From Dichetophora obliterata (lineage: Eukaryota > Arthropoda > Insecta > Diptera > Sciomyzidae): a stretch of DNA of 64,000 nt. The notes under the pieces were generated by a model that was given only the letters and a program-made list of their open reading frames with translations, was not told the origin of the DNA and did no database searches. Location of the stretch: the NCBI GenBank assembly GCA_963920525.1, contig OY986439.1, forward strand, positions 40,180,819 through 40,244,818, read 5' to 3'. This document shows, piece by piece, positions 1 through 12,460 of this stretch. Positions within the stretch are counted from its first letter, which is position 1. Every line of letters begins with the position of its first letter. The position numbers and the translations under genes are program-made.

Positions 1-151
1 TTTAAAACATACATATAGCTATTTTATGATATAAACTAGTATTATATATAAGAAGATATTTATTTTTTCTTAAACCCCTTTTCCAGTTAGTAAAAAATAT
101 AAAGTAAATACACAGTTTTTGCTACACACAGAATTCTTTATAATTCAACTA

Positions 152-397
152 CTATAGCTTTCTATCTAAAATGGGCCTTTCTGGTGAGGTAAATAAAGTT
201 TTGGTTAAAAAAGGGTCGTTTAACTCCCTTGACCATCGTTTTATTAGCCCGAGAGTACTATTTGCTCTGCTTATAATTCTGTTAATGTGAATGTGAAAGC
301 GAAATTTATAGTCTATAGTTACTTCAAGATCATCAAAAATATCTAGGGTCAGAAAATAATGATTATTTCCGAAAACTAAATAAAAAAAAATCAACAT
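152..397 (-). pseudogene. Jockey-type non-LTR retrotransposon RT fragment
   Basis: An 81-codon open stretch on the minus strand carries the region just after the catalytic palm of reverse transcriptase in jockey-like non-LTR elements. Visible motifs are INRIISRANSTLGLIKRW followed by a TKTLFTS..RPIL block, which in this family precedes the C-terminal thumb. There is no endonuclease, no YADD box and no poly(A) tail nearby, so this is a short internal scrap of a dead copy. The first methionine is not a natural start. Family membership is from motif recognition; the exact clade is less certain. Confidence 0.7.
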
Positions 398-1749
398 GCT
401 GCTTAATGAATGCTATTTCGAAATAAGAAATGATTTTTATTTATTGATCTTTACCAATAAAAATTTAATTTACTTATTATGTACTGATTTTTATGTAACA
501 CAGTGCAACACATATTTTCGGGGGTGAACCAAACCAATCTCAAACGATAGTATTTGACATCAATAACAGAATCCCAAGTAGCTTTTTGCTCTACTACGTC
601 ACAACTTTTTTTAAAGTGGTTTTAAATTGAAATTTTTTGGTCAAAATGAAATTAAAAAATATAAAAAAATTATATGTTAATTTTTATTCAGGGTGGTTCT
701 TGTCTTTGGAAGCCTAAATTAAAGTTTTCCGGGGAATATTTTTTTCGTAACACTTTAACCCTCTAGGTCCTTCCAGTAAGGGTCAATTTGATCCTTTTTT
801 GTAAAAGACCCAATAAGTAAACTTTGGAGGGAAGTCAAAGGTTAAAACCTCCAAAAAAAATATTCTCCAGAAAATTTCACTAGAGGTCACCCAAGGCAAG
901 CAACCTCTAGGAGTTATTATTTATTATTATGTTAATTTTTAATGATGTAAATAATGATTAAATTAAATAATTGTCAATTTTTCCACATTATCGCTACCAT
1001 AACAGTTCACAACAGTTGAATTTTCTGAATGCGGCCAATTTTAGCTTTCTCATCAGTTTCAGATTTGCTATAAGCTGTCAATTTCGTTTTGACAGTTTCG
1101 GCGGTCTGTCTCTCCGAAATGCTTCTACCTTCTCTAATTTTGCTATGACCCAAAAGATAGTATAATAATACGAGTAGTAGTGACAGTTTTAGCTGTGGTC
1201 AACACATGACAAACAAAAGAATATCAAAACGAGAGCGTGCTATGGTTATTTTGGCAGCTGATGCAAAATGGAGATATCAAAAATATTTTGTGTCAAAAAG
1301 TATTTTAGTTTTCTTTTGTTTGACATATGCTGGCCTCAGCTCGTGAGAAAATAGGTAGTTGTCAAGGCTACCTAATAGATGGTTATATCACGACCCAGCG
1401 AACACATGAGAAAATTTTCTGATGAGACACTCTCACTTTTTCAGTTACGTTTTTCTGTGAAAATGACTCTTTTTCTCTAGTCACTTTTTTAGAATTAATT
1501 TATAATTTAAGTTTTCAAACAATCTACATAACTTGCTATTGTTGTAGCGTATATAATGCATATGGTTTTTGTATGATAGTTAAACATTCCATTCTAATGA
1601 TCTACTCCATTGTTTATGCAAAGGGAATCGGACACTACATTTAGCGACGGTCACTTACGATAAGTAAACACATTATGCTTAGCTGATATAATTGACACAC
1701 ATACTTTATATATGCTAGATGCATGATTTATACATGAATTATGCACTTA
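398..1749. other. AT-rich non-coding stretch with small inverted repeats
   Basis: No gene seen. It holds an imperfect inverted repeat (about 735-765 against 860-895, arms around gaatatttttttt) and a second one (about 1206-1229 against 1303-1326, arms around gacaaacaaaagaa). Both may be decayed MITEs. Nothing else recognised. Confidence 0.4.
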
Positions 1750-1751
1750 TA

Positions 1752-3048
1752 AAGGGTGTTTTTTATAGAGTAATACAACTTTGAGTTGGCATCACTGATT
1801 TATTTTACCACCTATTTAACAGCTGATAGTTGCTTTATGTTAAGTTTGCTTTGCCATTTTTTTATACATCGAATTAAGCCAGAGCAACGCGTGTAAAATG
1901 TGGAAATTTTTAATCGAAATAATGGTTCTGTTCATCAAACTTATCGTGCACTTCGTCCATTTAATGGCGTACATAATCGTCCTTCAGAGCTGCTAATTCG
2001 AAGAACAATAGATCGTTTTCGGACCACATTTACTGCTACTGATAATTTGCATCCCGTGAGACGCCGAACAGTGCGCACTGAAGAATCTGTAGCCGCTGTA
2101 CAGGAAAGCATTGAAGATGATCCTAATCAATCAATTCGTCGCCGTTCTCAGCAACTGGGGTTGTGTCCTTCCACTTTATGGAAGATTTTACGAAAAGACC
2201 TTGGCTAAAAACCTTTCAAGATTCAACTTGTACAGGAATTAAAGCCAAACGACCATCGTATGTGCTGCCAATTCGGCGAATGGGCTGAAGCACAAATTGA
2301 TATTGATTTTGAATTTCCATGAAAAATTTTATTTTCCGATGAAGCCCAATTTTGTTGAATGGGTACGTAAATAAACAGAATTGTCGTATATGGAGTGAGG
2401 AGAATTTACAAGCATTTGTCGAAACACCATCTACAGAAAATTACTGTTTGGTGCGCTTTATGGGCCGGCGGAGTCATTGGCCCAAATGTCTTCAAAAACG
2501 ATGATGGTCAGAATGTTACTGTCAATGGTGAACGGTATAAGAGCATGATTCGAAGTTTTTTCGTACCTCAGTTAGCTAGCATAAATCTTGCTGATATGTG
2601 GTTCCAACAGAATGGAGCCACATGCAACACAGCGGGCGCTACAATTGATTTACTCAAGGAAAATTTTGACGAAAAAATAATTTCACGAAATAGCCCAAAT
2701 AATTGGACCCTAAGATGGTGTGATTTAACCCCATTGGATTATTTTCTTTGGGGTTATGTAAAGTCACTTGTCTACGTCGATAAACCACAAACAATTGAAC
2801 ATTTGGAAATCAACATTCGAAGGGTTATCGGCGAGATACGGCCGTAAATGCTGCGAAAAGTTTGTGAAAATTGGTGTTCCAGATTGCGCCTTGTCCGCGC
2901 CAGCCGTGGCGGCCATATGACCGAAATCATATTTAAGCATTAATGTCATACAGCTTTATTTCGAATAAAGCCCGTTTCATTGATATTAAAAATACATTAC
3001 TATGTCTATTATGATTTAAACTTGTATGACTCTGTAAAAAACACCATT
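1752..3048 (+). mobile_element. DD41D mariner-like DNA transposon, complete but inactivated
   Basis: Both ends are present. The left end at 1755 begins ggtgttttttatagagt and the right end, read in reverse complement from 3045, begins ggtgttttttacagagt. Over 25 bases the two match at 22 positions. TA dinucleotides at 1750-1751 and 3049-3050 fit the TA target duplication of the Tc1/mariner superfamily. The length of about 1.3 kb is normal for an autonomous member. The transposase inside is broken (see 1900-2943), so this copy cannot encode an active enzyme. Confidence 0.85.
1900..2943 (+). pseudogene. DD41D mariner-like transposase pseudogene
   Basis: The N-terminal part (1900-2208) is a paired helix-turn-helix DNA-binding domain with the motif SIRRRSQQLGLCPSTLWKIL. 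The catalytic part includes SDEAQF around 2335 (first aspartate), NGYVNKQNCRIW around 2355, the second catalytic position at 2611-2613 and TPLDYFLWGY with the third aspartate at 2737-2739. The last two are 41 residues apart, the DD41D spacing. Damage is clear: a stop ends the first segment at 2208, a frameshift lies near 2350, a TAA at 2845-2847 interrupts the C-terminus (reading continues in frame to 2943), and the second catalytic aspartate is asparagine (AAT) in QQNGATCN, where the family has QQDGATCH. The protein would act in the nucleus, cutting at the terminal repeats. Confidence 0.85.
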
Positions 3049-3050
3049 TA

Positions 3051-5942
3051 TGTATTACACTTAATAATATTTGTATTAGACTTAAGGATATTTTAAGCTA
3101 GCTTTAAGATAACAGAATAAAAATTGACCACGACCACAACGGTAAATAAGTATTTTGGTTTACTTAAATTATTACCAACCACAAAATTGTCAAACAAATG
3201 CCATTTTTTTTCATGTTGTCATGCTTTTTTAATGCCACCTACTCACTATCAGCAATTGCATTGATGACGGCAACAACTTGACAACTAATACAAATTTTAA
3301 AATTGCTGTCACTCAGTTGTCACTGTATATCGAAATAATAGAAACGAAATATCATTCGATTCCATTGTTTGTTTGTGTATGTGTGCTTTAATTAAGCCCT
3401 TGCTTTTTAATTGAAAATAATTATTATTTAATGACCATGTTCAAAAAGTTTTATTCATCAAATCGGTGTAATCTTTCATATTTTATAACATAATATTGCT
3501 ATTTTAGTGCGCCAATTGAGATAAAAAATTTCTCCATAATAATAATCATCAAAAATCGTTTAAATAAAAATATGACATGCTGAAGAAAACTGACGAGAAA
3601 CGTATAATTTTAAAACGTTTATTATCAGAATATATTGCATTTTTTCATATCTATAAAACTTTGTCAAACTGTGCAATTATTACATATTTTATTAAAAAAT
3701 TACTTTCTGAATACTAATTATGATTGATAACTTTATGTCAGGCTCTTCAAGTTCAAAATTTATTACTTTCTTTAATTTTCTGCATTTTTTTCAAAGTTTT
3801 GCAATATCCAAAGAGGTTTGTATGTGTTTCTTGTATATACTTTTATTTTTTTCCATCTGCTTTGTAAGACATTTTTTATTTTTTTTCCCTTCAAAAACAA
3901 TTTCTTCGTCTGCTGACAAGCTGCCGAATATGCATTATTTAAATGTTTGCAAGACTTTTTTTGGCATTATTTATGTTTTGTTTTATTTTCATGCTTTTTA
4001 TACATATATTTATATATACATATAAATGTATTTATTCTCTACATATATATTTTAGTATACATGCTTATATGTATTTCGTTTGTTTTTTTTTTTTCTATCT
4101 TACTAAATGAAATTTATTTATGCCCCAGCAAAGAAGATGAAGCGTTGCTTTCACAAAAGCTTTAAACATCTTCAAATAAGAAAGGACGGCTTTCAGTTAA
4201 GCATAATACAAATTTGTATTTGCTATTTTTTCTGGTTTTTCTTTCTTCTTTTGTATCTTTTTGCTACATTTTGTTTTCATCACGAATACTTTTGTGGCAC
4301 TTTTACGATTTAAATGGAACAGAGTTTAAGAAAGACAAATAAAAAGAATTGGCACAGAAAAGGGTTACAAATAGATAAATAAAAAACCAACAGCAGCTAT
4401 AAAATGAAGAAGAAACATAAAAGCATTGTTTGAATACTGTTTTCGAAATAAATTTAACAGAAAGAAAAAAAAATTTGTGCCGGCTTTTATGATTTCTTTA
4501 TTAGTAATTACAAAGGGTTCTTCTGTATTTACTGTTTTTATTTCAAGATATAGAAACAAATAAATATCAACAAAGAAAATTAAATACATATTTATTTCAT
4601 TAGAAAAAAATGTGTTTTTCCATGAGCAAAAGCAGCATTTAAGCCGTTAATATTTTATTTAACTACGAATATAAGTTTTTGAAATGCTAAATCACAAATT
4701 TATTGTTTTTTTTTTTTCTAAACTACGGTAGGTTTGAGTTTCTGCTACTTAAAAAAAACACTATATCAAGCGGCTTTATTTAAGCAAAAATACTTCAAAT
4801 GGCCACTCTGAATTGTGACATTCGTATATTATTAGCAAAAGCATGAGCAAAAAACAATCATATGAAATATATACAAAATAATGTATGTAATTCATTTTTT
4901 CTCTCTTTGCCAATGTTTTTTTACTTATTAAATGTTGACAAACAAACGTAAAACTGTATTATTTTTTGTGTATCAGTATTTTTTATTTTTATTTTTCTGT
5001 TTGTTTCTTTTTTATTTTATTTTTTTGTTTTTTTGTTTTGACAGTGTATTAAATGTTGTACACAAGAACCTTTGAGAATGATTACATTAAGTTTGGTCAA
5101 CCCTAATCCATAACGGCTGGAATACTTTTATGCTCATATGTTTTTGCAACATTCCAACACTTATACGTATTTTGATGACATAATATTTTCGTATGTTTTT
5201 ATTGATTTACGCAGTTTATCTTGTAGTAGAGAGATAAAATTATTTCAGAAATTTGCGTTGTAAGCATATTAAATGAAATGTTGAAAAATAATATCAGTAT
5301 GTTTTTAATAGCGTAAAAATTAAATTGATTTTTTTTCTTTTTTTATTATGGTAAAAAAAATATTGTATCCAGTTAAATGTTTTTACAAAGTATCATGTCC
5401 GAGATTGCCATGAATGGTATGTTTTAAATTTTATCAAATTACGTAACTACCACGGTTGCAACTTGGCCATTTTTTTGTACCAAAAACTTAAAAACAAATA
5501 TGCATCATATGGGAAAATGTACCGTTTTTAATTATATCACTTGCTTTACATTTATAATTTCTTATAAAATTTATAAAAATTCATACATTTATTTTTGTGA
5601 GTATGCAAAACCTAACCAAAATATAACATATTAAGGGTATCAATGCAAAGTGGCAATCTTATAATTTGAGCAATAAGTTATTTTTAACAGCAGGTTGTAT
5701 GAACAGCAATTAAAGTCGATTGTTGATTTGCTATCATTATATATGTCAGCTGTAATATATTTTTATATGCTGTATATGTTGCTAATAAGATTTAAAGTTG
5801 TAATTTTCAATTAAATATTTATTACTTTAGCACCAATTCACAAATTCTTACCACTCTCTCATTGCTTTTTTGCCGGCTTCTGATGAAAAATTAATTAACT
5901 TTCGAAAAAAAAACAGCTGGTGGATTATATAATCCGACCTTT
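3051..5942. other. Long AT-rich non-coding stretch
   Basis: No gene recognised. The segment is dominated by T-rich low-complexity sequence (3720-4320) and A-rich sequence (4320-4620). The short open frames there code for Phe/Leu/Ile/Lys runs typical of composition rather than selection. No clear transposon end was found. Confidence 0.5.
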
Positions 5943-6019
5943 GTAATCTAGTGAAGAGTGCGCTAGATTATCAACTTAGAGGTTCCCGGTTCGAATCCAG
6001 GTTCGAACATGGTTCTTTT
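5943..6019 (+). ncRNA. tRNA-like sequence with A box, B box and T4 run
   Basis: A B box matching the eukaryotic consensus (ggttcgaatcc, 5988-5998) lies about 40 bases downstream of an A-box-like stretch (ctagtgaagagtgcg, 5948-5962). The T arm can fold as ccggg-like arms around ttcgaat with one mismatch. A run of four T at 6016-6019 could end Pol III transcription. The acceptor ends do not pair convincingly and the D and anticodon arms are poor, so this is more likely a tRNA pseudogene or SINE head than a working tRNA. It is not the same sequence as the cores in the fold-back families elsewhere in this window. Confidence 0.45.
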
Positions 6020-8663
6020 CGCTTTCTTTGTTCTTTACTACATTTATTGAAACAAAAAACCCACAACTAAATTGTCGCAAATGTGGTATTAAAGGACAGG
6101 AATAACTGATTGCTGGAAATGCTTGCCGAGGTTAAGGCATAACACTAGCCTCGGTTGTAAGCAATTCAAATTGTCTTTCTTGTTTGTTCCTTCCAATCGA
6201 TAATTCACGTATAGTTCCAATCAATTCTTCCTCTTTTATTCTTGTTTTAATCTTTTCTTTCAGGTCAAAAACCAAACGTTGTTTGTATAAGGTGCATGCC
6301 TAGGTTCTAGTGTCCGACCGAAACCGGAATTTTGGCCGTTTCGGTCGGCCATTTTTATTACACATGTTAAAAAAAATAAGTTTGCCACTTCGTTTGCTCA
6401 CCTAAATCGGAGAACAAATATATCAGGTTTGTTCAAAGGATTCTCCATACAAAGTTGACAGTTCATTTATAAGGCTGATTATACAGTTACTTATACAGTT
6501 TATAGCATTTTAAAGGGTATTGCTTATTTGCATTAATACCCCTATTAAGTTATTTCATATGTTTTAAGGAAAATAACACAGTTTGACAGTGAAAATAAAT
6601 TTGGATTCGCTCCCTGGGTGCTCGAAATTCTGTAGCCTTTGAACGGGTAATTATAACGGGATATTATTGAGATAGTCTTTTTTTTTTTGTGATGAAAATC
6701 GATGTAACTACCGAAAATGAAAATATATTTGAAACACCCCAAACTAAATAAACAAAAAACAAAACTTATCGCAATCTTGTTTTTAATGAATTCTTTTAAA
6801 CTATATAAATTTTAAAAAATTTTAAACTTTTAATCTTTCTTAAAATGTACCTTAAAAGGCAGCTAAAACGATCCTAAAATATAATTTTTAAAAAAATCAT
6901 CAAAAGAAAATAAAACCCAAATTTTCATTTGTATCCGGTTAAGCCAGAAGTTACTATATTTTTTTTTTTTTTATAGTAAGCTTAAATTAAATTGTTAGCA
7001 ACAATGAATTGTTAAATTTTTTTTATTGCTTTTAATGAAATTATTATAGCAAAAATCCTTGAATGGCAAACCCTAACGTGGTTTTGTCTAAGACTTAGGC
7101 TAAGCTGAGTCATCCCAGGATTCTCAGGATTCCATTATCCCCAGCAAATAAGAACATAATTAGATTTTATATTTATATCTTTAATCTTAATTGAACAATT
7201 GCAATTCCTTATGATAGTTCCTTTTATACTTAACAAAGTTGTTGCATTGTGTATGTAGGTAGGTGGAGGCGGTTTTATGTAACGGGTACTCGGATCTGTA
7301 CAACAGGTTATCGATTTTTTAACGGGAAATCGGTTCTTATGCCGGGTAATGGGTTCTTATGACTAGTAATCGGTTTGCTGGTTGCGGTTCGGTTATTAAT
7401 TTCATAGATTTCGGTTCTGGTCTTCGATGACATCGACGGCGCGCAATGGGATATTGTATGTAATTGTAGGCAAATAATTTAAAAAATTTTTGAGGTACCA
7501 ACTTGATAACGGTTCAAAGAGAATAAAATTTCTGACCTGACATTTCTAGTTGAAAATTTATACGTGATTAAAAATTAATCTTTTTTTGCTTTTGTTCGCA
7601 CTCAGTGAAAAAAGGGAATGTTATTGCTTCTTTCAAGTTTATTTTTATAAAAAAAATTATTTTTGTAGAAATTCTTTTAATGGGAACCCAAGCCTCAAGT
7701 AAATGTGGTTCTAATAAAAAAAAAATTTTTTTTTGAGTATATGTTTAAAAAAATTCTTTTTTGTTTATAAAAATATGTCAAATAATTAAGGTCTTTTTAT
7801 TCAAGTGGAGTTAGTATTTTTTTAAGAATTTTTGTCACCTAATTGTGGTTTTCTTTATACATAAACTGACCATAATAAGTATTAAAAATTTCGTTGAGCC
7901 ATTTTGTGCCTTTTCGGAATAGTTAAACTTTTTGGAAGAGAAGTATAGTCGCTGTTATCAAAACAAGCAAGTGCAGCCACCAGCAATGTAACGAAATGCA
8001 ATACAATTTTGTGTTTTTGTTGTTTCCTTTTAATTTGTTAATTTTCTTACGCTGTCGATGTTGGTGTGCGCTTTAGACTGTACAATAGGGCATATCGAAA
8101 AATTTAGATTGTATTCTGAGAGGTCTCAAAAGTTGCATGGGGTTGTCAAGATCAGCCAAAAAAAACTCAAGAAAAAAAAGGATGTCTTCCTCTCCCACAA
8201 GTGAAAATTTGTTCTTTTAGAAAAACAGTAAAAAATAACAATTTCAAAATACCTTAAAGAAAAAGTAAATGAAAACTTTTACTAAGAATATTTTGCCAAA
8301 CACAATAATGGTATTCAGTAAAATTTGTTAAGTTCTGCTAAACTATTAAAGTTAGCAGCTGATGATGTGAACGCTTCTGCTAAGGCATTTTACAATCAAG
8401 TGCTGAACTGATATTCTAAAATCAGCTAAAAGACTTCTACAGATAAAAATCTGTTTTTTCAATACCTTGTATAACCAGTTATCAGTAACCAAAAATGTAT
8501 TTTAATTTTTATATAACAGTGCGTAGCACTTTTGATGCCTTTGTTACTCAGAAACTTTAAAATGTTTTAAATCTCTACCAACCCCATTACAAAATTTTTA
8601 TTTTTTTATAAATAAATGTAAGTTTTAAAACTTTGAATCTGCAAATCAGACATAATTTGGTGC
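6020..8663. other. Non-coding stretch with one strong hairpin
   Basis: No gene seen. An 11-bp perfect stem (ccgaccgaaac, 6314-6324, against its complement at 6338-6348) closes a 13-base loop. The stretch at 7250-7440 repeats cggttcttatg-like words. The rest is AT-rich with no recognisable protein or transposon end. Confidence 0.4.
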
Positions 8664-9236
8664 ACTCAAAAAATGTATTAGTAAAATTAGTAAACAAAAT
8701 ATTTGTACAATCTACAAGTATTCGTACAATACACAAAGTATTTTTATTGTGATATCTTTATGAATTCATTTTTAAAATTTTTTTAATACCTGATGTAGTA
8801 TCTACGAACATATTTGTTTATATACTAATGATATTTATTTATTTTATTTCATATAGCATTAGTACAAATAAGAACTAAGTTATTTTACAGTACAACATAT
8901 AAGTATAAATTAACAACATTATTTATATATGTATATATTCGTAAACAAAAATAAATCAATTCGCATTAGTGCATTTTACGAATGATTGTGTACATATAAA
9001 CAATATTCGTAAATATCTCGTAATTTCTTTCATTAAATTCGTAGTATTTACTAATTCTTTCGTACTTTGTACGAATGAAAAATATTATTAGTAGAAACAA
9101 TTCATTCGTAGGTTGGCCGTACGAATTATTAGTAGAATGTACGAATTATTAGTTGAGTTCAAAAATTTGAAAACCGAGATCGTTCAGCCTTGTTCATAGA
9201 ACATCTATAGAACATAAGGAGTTGTATGATTATAAA

Positions 9237-9309
9237 GTGACTGTAGCCTACTGGTAGAGTGCTTGGCCCGTAAACACCAGCTCAGAAAAAAAATTTTTTT
9301 TTTGGCTGG
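9237..9309 (+). ncRNA. tRNA-like core 1 of family A copy 1 (lacks B box)
   Basis: It has the same A-box line as core 2 (tagcctactggtagagtgc, starting 9244), but the B-box part is deleted and the sequence runs into an A9-T10 tract. This is a decayed unit of the tandem array. Confidence 0.45.
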
Positions 9310-9355
9310 TTTGTCGAAAAACAATAGAATATAAGGAACTGTATGATTGTAAAAT

Positions 9356-9439
9356 GGCTTTAGCCTACTGGTAGAGTGCATGGCCCATAAGCCAAAGAGC
9401 CGAGGTACAAACTCCAGCTCAGACAGAATGTTTTTTTTT
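9356..9439 (+). ncRNA. tRNA-like core 2 of family A copy 1, predicted Pol III unit
   Basis: The A box is tagcctactggtagagtgc at 9361-9379, close to the TAGC..GGTAGAGC form of lysine-type tRNAs. The B box is ggtacaaactcc at 9404-9415, one base away from the ggttcaaactcc seen in copy 2. Between them, tggc and gcca can pair around the loop ccataa, in the anticodon-arm position. A T9 run at 9431-9439 would be a strong Pol III terminator. The ends do not form a proper acceptor stem, so it is not a functional tRNA. Transcription is inferred, not shown. Confidence 0.55.
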
Positions 9440-9491
9440 GTTCCCTGGATTCTCGAACAACTAAAGATTATAAGCAACTGTATCATTGTTA

Positions 9492-9542
9492 AGTGGCTGC
9501 CGAGGTTCAAAACTGAACTCAGGCAGAATATTTTTCTTTTTC
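9492..9542 (+). ncRNA. tRNA-like core 3 of family A copy 1 (lacks A box)
   Basis: The leader (aagcaactgtatcattg) and first bases (aagtggctg) of the unit join directly to the B-box half (gaggttcaaaact), followed by T-rich sequence. The A-box half has been deleted. Confidence 0.4.
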
Positions 9543-9879
9543 GTTATAAGATATTATGATCATTCGTAAATGTAATAAATGTATTCCTGCATTATACATT
9601 TGTTTTTTTACGAATACGAATAAAATATTCGTAATATGAACTAATATACGTCGATTCGACGAATCATATTCGTGGCTGAAGACTACGAATAAAATTCGTA
9701 GAATAGACGCAGTTATGAGTTATATTTACACACAAATGTTTTTGAGTATACTTGTTGGAACTCATTCCCAAAAAGATTCATCACTACACTCAATAAATTT
9801 GACGTTTCCGACTTAACAAATTATATCTGCTAAACAAAAATACGGTGCTGGGTTTGTTAACTTGCTATCAAGCTACTAA

Positions 9880-12057
9880 GGGCCGTTTTATTCACTTTTT
9901 TAACTAGAGAAGTTGGAATAACTTTGGGATTTATTCGATTTCAAAAGTTATTCCATTTTATTCACTTGAATTTCTCAAAAATATTTTGACGTATTGAAGA
10001 TTTGATATAACTTTCGTTTGATAACTTTTGTCAACTTGTGATTTATCTAACTTCCAAATATATGACCAGTTATAAATTCTAACTTGGGATATTTGATGTA
10101 ACTTGCGATTTTTGCTTCATTCACAAGTTTTCACACGTTTGTGCTGTGACAAAAAAAAAATGTTTACTATAACAACATTTGATACAGTTCACAACTTTCT
10201 TATGCACAATATTAAAGATTTATGTTCCGCTAACTGTTAAAAATGCGTTATGCTAAGAACCGTGGTGGCAGGGATTTAATTCACTTCTGAGACAGAATGT
10301 TTATTGTATTCAATTAATAATTATTATAAAATAAACCTCAGAGAGTAATAACTGCAAAGTAAATCTTCTTAAGAACACGAGCTGTTCGGAGTCGGCATTA
10401 CTTGTTGATTTAGTTCTGGATCCTTTGTGTTCAAACATTTAATAACACACAGAACACAATCAAAAGAGGATCGATGAAAGTCCTTGCAAGGGCTTGAATT
10501 GCACTTTATATCCGTAATTTAATTTCCGCTGATCGATGTCAGCTCCAAAGATTACAATCATTAGTTGGCCAAAAGAAACTTCGATGTGTAGTAATATGAA
10601 AGTGTTGTTATTATGTGCATAATTATGAGTAGTCGGTACCTACATTTTTACATTAGTTCACAACGTGGAACTTTTACGTGCAGCTGGAGCCGTTTGTTGA
10701 AGGGAATATGAAGCTTGCCAATTTTTGGTGGTCATTCGATTTTAAAGAAGTAGTAGTGCATTGGAGAGTAAATTAAGGTATTCCAAAATAAGGCACCATT
10801 TTTAATGAATCTTTTTAATTTACGTTACTAAATTTTTGTATAATCCTTTTTATGTTTAACAGCTCTACTGACTGAATTTGCATCATTGAAAGGAAATACT
10901 CGTGTAGCCTGCAAGCCACAAACCTCAAGTCAAAAATGGAAATTTTTTCGTTCGATATAGTAAATATTAGTTTGACGAAGAGAAACATAAAATAACTCAA
11001 TACATTTTAGGCCCTTTTTAAAAAAAATCAACTTATTCTTTTATAAATAAAAAAAATTGTTAAAAACAGTTTTCTAAAAAAAGAGCTATGTCAAATTGCA
11101 AAGAGCAAACGTTCCAAAAAAATGCGTTTAAAGATTGCACTTAAAGTAGGTTTCTAGATCCAAAAGCGGAAAAAATTTAAATTTTTAACTATTTATTTTC
11201 AAGCTTTTTTATTATATATCACAGTCGGGTTTATTTTAACATATTTATTTAGAAGTCAACATAAAGAAACTATTTTTGTAATATTGGTTTATGTGTATAT
11301 GCTAGAAGGCGCCAAAGTAGATTTCTTAAAAAAATAGAATATATGGCTTACATGTTAATAAACGAAATAAAACAAAACTAATTAAAAATTGGTCTTGCCG
11401 ATTAACTCAGATTAACCGTCGACCATATTTTGAAGGACTCGAATTTATTCACTTCTGTTATCAAAATGCAAAGACAAAATTCGAAACACCATTTTTTTCG
11501 ATTTTCAAAGAACTATATAATGTTTTAAATAAGAACTACAAATATCAAAAACGCCTAATACAGGCTAATTTAAAATATTATTGAGAGCGCATGTCTTTTA
11601 AAAATATTTTTATTAAATTACATATAAAGCATGCTTCGTTATTTAACGAAGTGAATTAAAACATATCTTAATTCGAAACACCGTCAACTGAAAACCCCCC
11701 ATAATTTGTAAATCACTTTGATTTTATTCTGCACACATATATTTTAATAAAAAAATATTTTTTTGGCATTGTGTTTCCAACATCAACAAATTTCCATTTC
11801 ATAAGTTTTAAAAGTCATTTCTTTTCTCATTTCCCATCAAATATCGAAAAATTCCCTGGGATGTTTTATAACTTAAGTATTTATAACTTGAATTAACTTC
11901 AACATATAAAATTTCAACTTGAACTGAATAAAATTAAATTTTAACTTGAGAAATTAAAAATTTTTAACTTCGCAAGTTGTACAAAAAGTAAAGTTAACAA
12001 AAGTTATTGAAACTGCTCAAGTTAGCTCGAATTATAAAAAGTGAATAAAATGGCCCT
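9880..12057. mobile_element. 2.2-kb TIR element with TAA target duplication (PIF/Harbinger-like)
   Basis: The left end reads gggccgttttattcactttt and the right end, in reverse complement, gggccattttattcactttt. TAA flanks both sides (9877-9879 and 12058-12060). A 3-bp TWA duplication plus GGGCC-type ends is characteristic of PIF/Harbinger elements. The interior (2.1 kb) has many stop codons and no transposase or Myb-like protein I can recognise. It is therefore non-autonomous or an old dead copy. Lines near each end (aacttgaat, aagttattcc) recur inverted, so the terminal regions are longer than the perfect TIR. Confidence 0.65.
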
Positions 12058-12202
12058 AAGTCTTTTACTATACAAAATTTTGACAGGAGTTAACAAATTT
12101 GTTAAGTTTAGCAAGTTGGCAGGGCTTTTTTTTGCCAACTTGCAAATCTTGTGTGTCGTTTTACTCTTTCCAATTTTACAATACTGATAACGGACGGGGT
12201 GC

Positions 12203-12336
12203 ATGGGCTATTCGTCACAAGAAATATCACGCAAGCGCTGCAAAATAGTGCCAGAAGCTGAAGCAGAAGAAGGTCAGCAACCTAGTGACATTTCAATAGA
12301 CGCTTCCAATCAGCATGAGCTGCAATGGGAAACTGA
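12203..12336 (+). CDS. Candidate short host exon, unrecognised
   Basis: An ATG at 12203 opens a non-low-complexity frame reading MGYSSQEISRKRCKIVPEAE and on to WETDHC, rich in Glu/Gln/Ser. This stands out from the AT-driven frames around it. A possible donor (gcaca|gtaata) follows at about 12337. The frame continues to 12460 but turns hydrophobic and AT-rich there, which suggests the true coding part, if any, ends earlier. No domain is recognised and no partner exon was found. It could equally be chance or part of an unknown repeat. Confidence 0.2.
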
Positions 12337-12460
12337 TCACTGCACAGTAATACTAATAATTGGAAAATTTGCAATAATGTCACATAAGAGCATTTTCATG
12401 GTAACACACGTGACGTTGTACGCCTTTTTTGTTGTCAAAAATAAAAAAAAAACAAATTAA

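Larger units (their letters stand above)
8664..9747 (+). mobile_element. Fold-back element family A, copy 1, with three tRNA-like cores
   Basis: The element starts actcaaaaaatgt and ends aatgtttttgagt, which are inverted. Its arms are built of short words such as attcgtac, acgaata and gtacgaat that recur on both sides, so each arm can fold and the two arms can pair. The centre (about 9210-9542) is a different kind of sequence: three tandem units, each opening with a line like aaggaactgtatgattg and carrying a tRNA-like block. No protein is encoded and no target duplication was found. A second copy in the opposite orientation lies at 19682-20569, and fragments lie at 13700 and 36600. Confidence 0.65.

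Noticed and set aside
757..790. TTAA followed by ccctctaggtcc, like a piggyBac end
   Set aside because: No inverted partner with TTAA and no transposase nearby; the match is too short.
3720..4313. Overlapping plus-strand open frames rich in Phe, Leu and Ile
   Set aside because: The DNA is T-rich low complexity; the frames follow base composition and match no protein.
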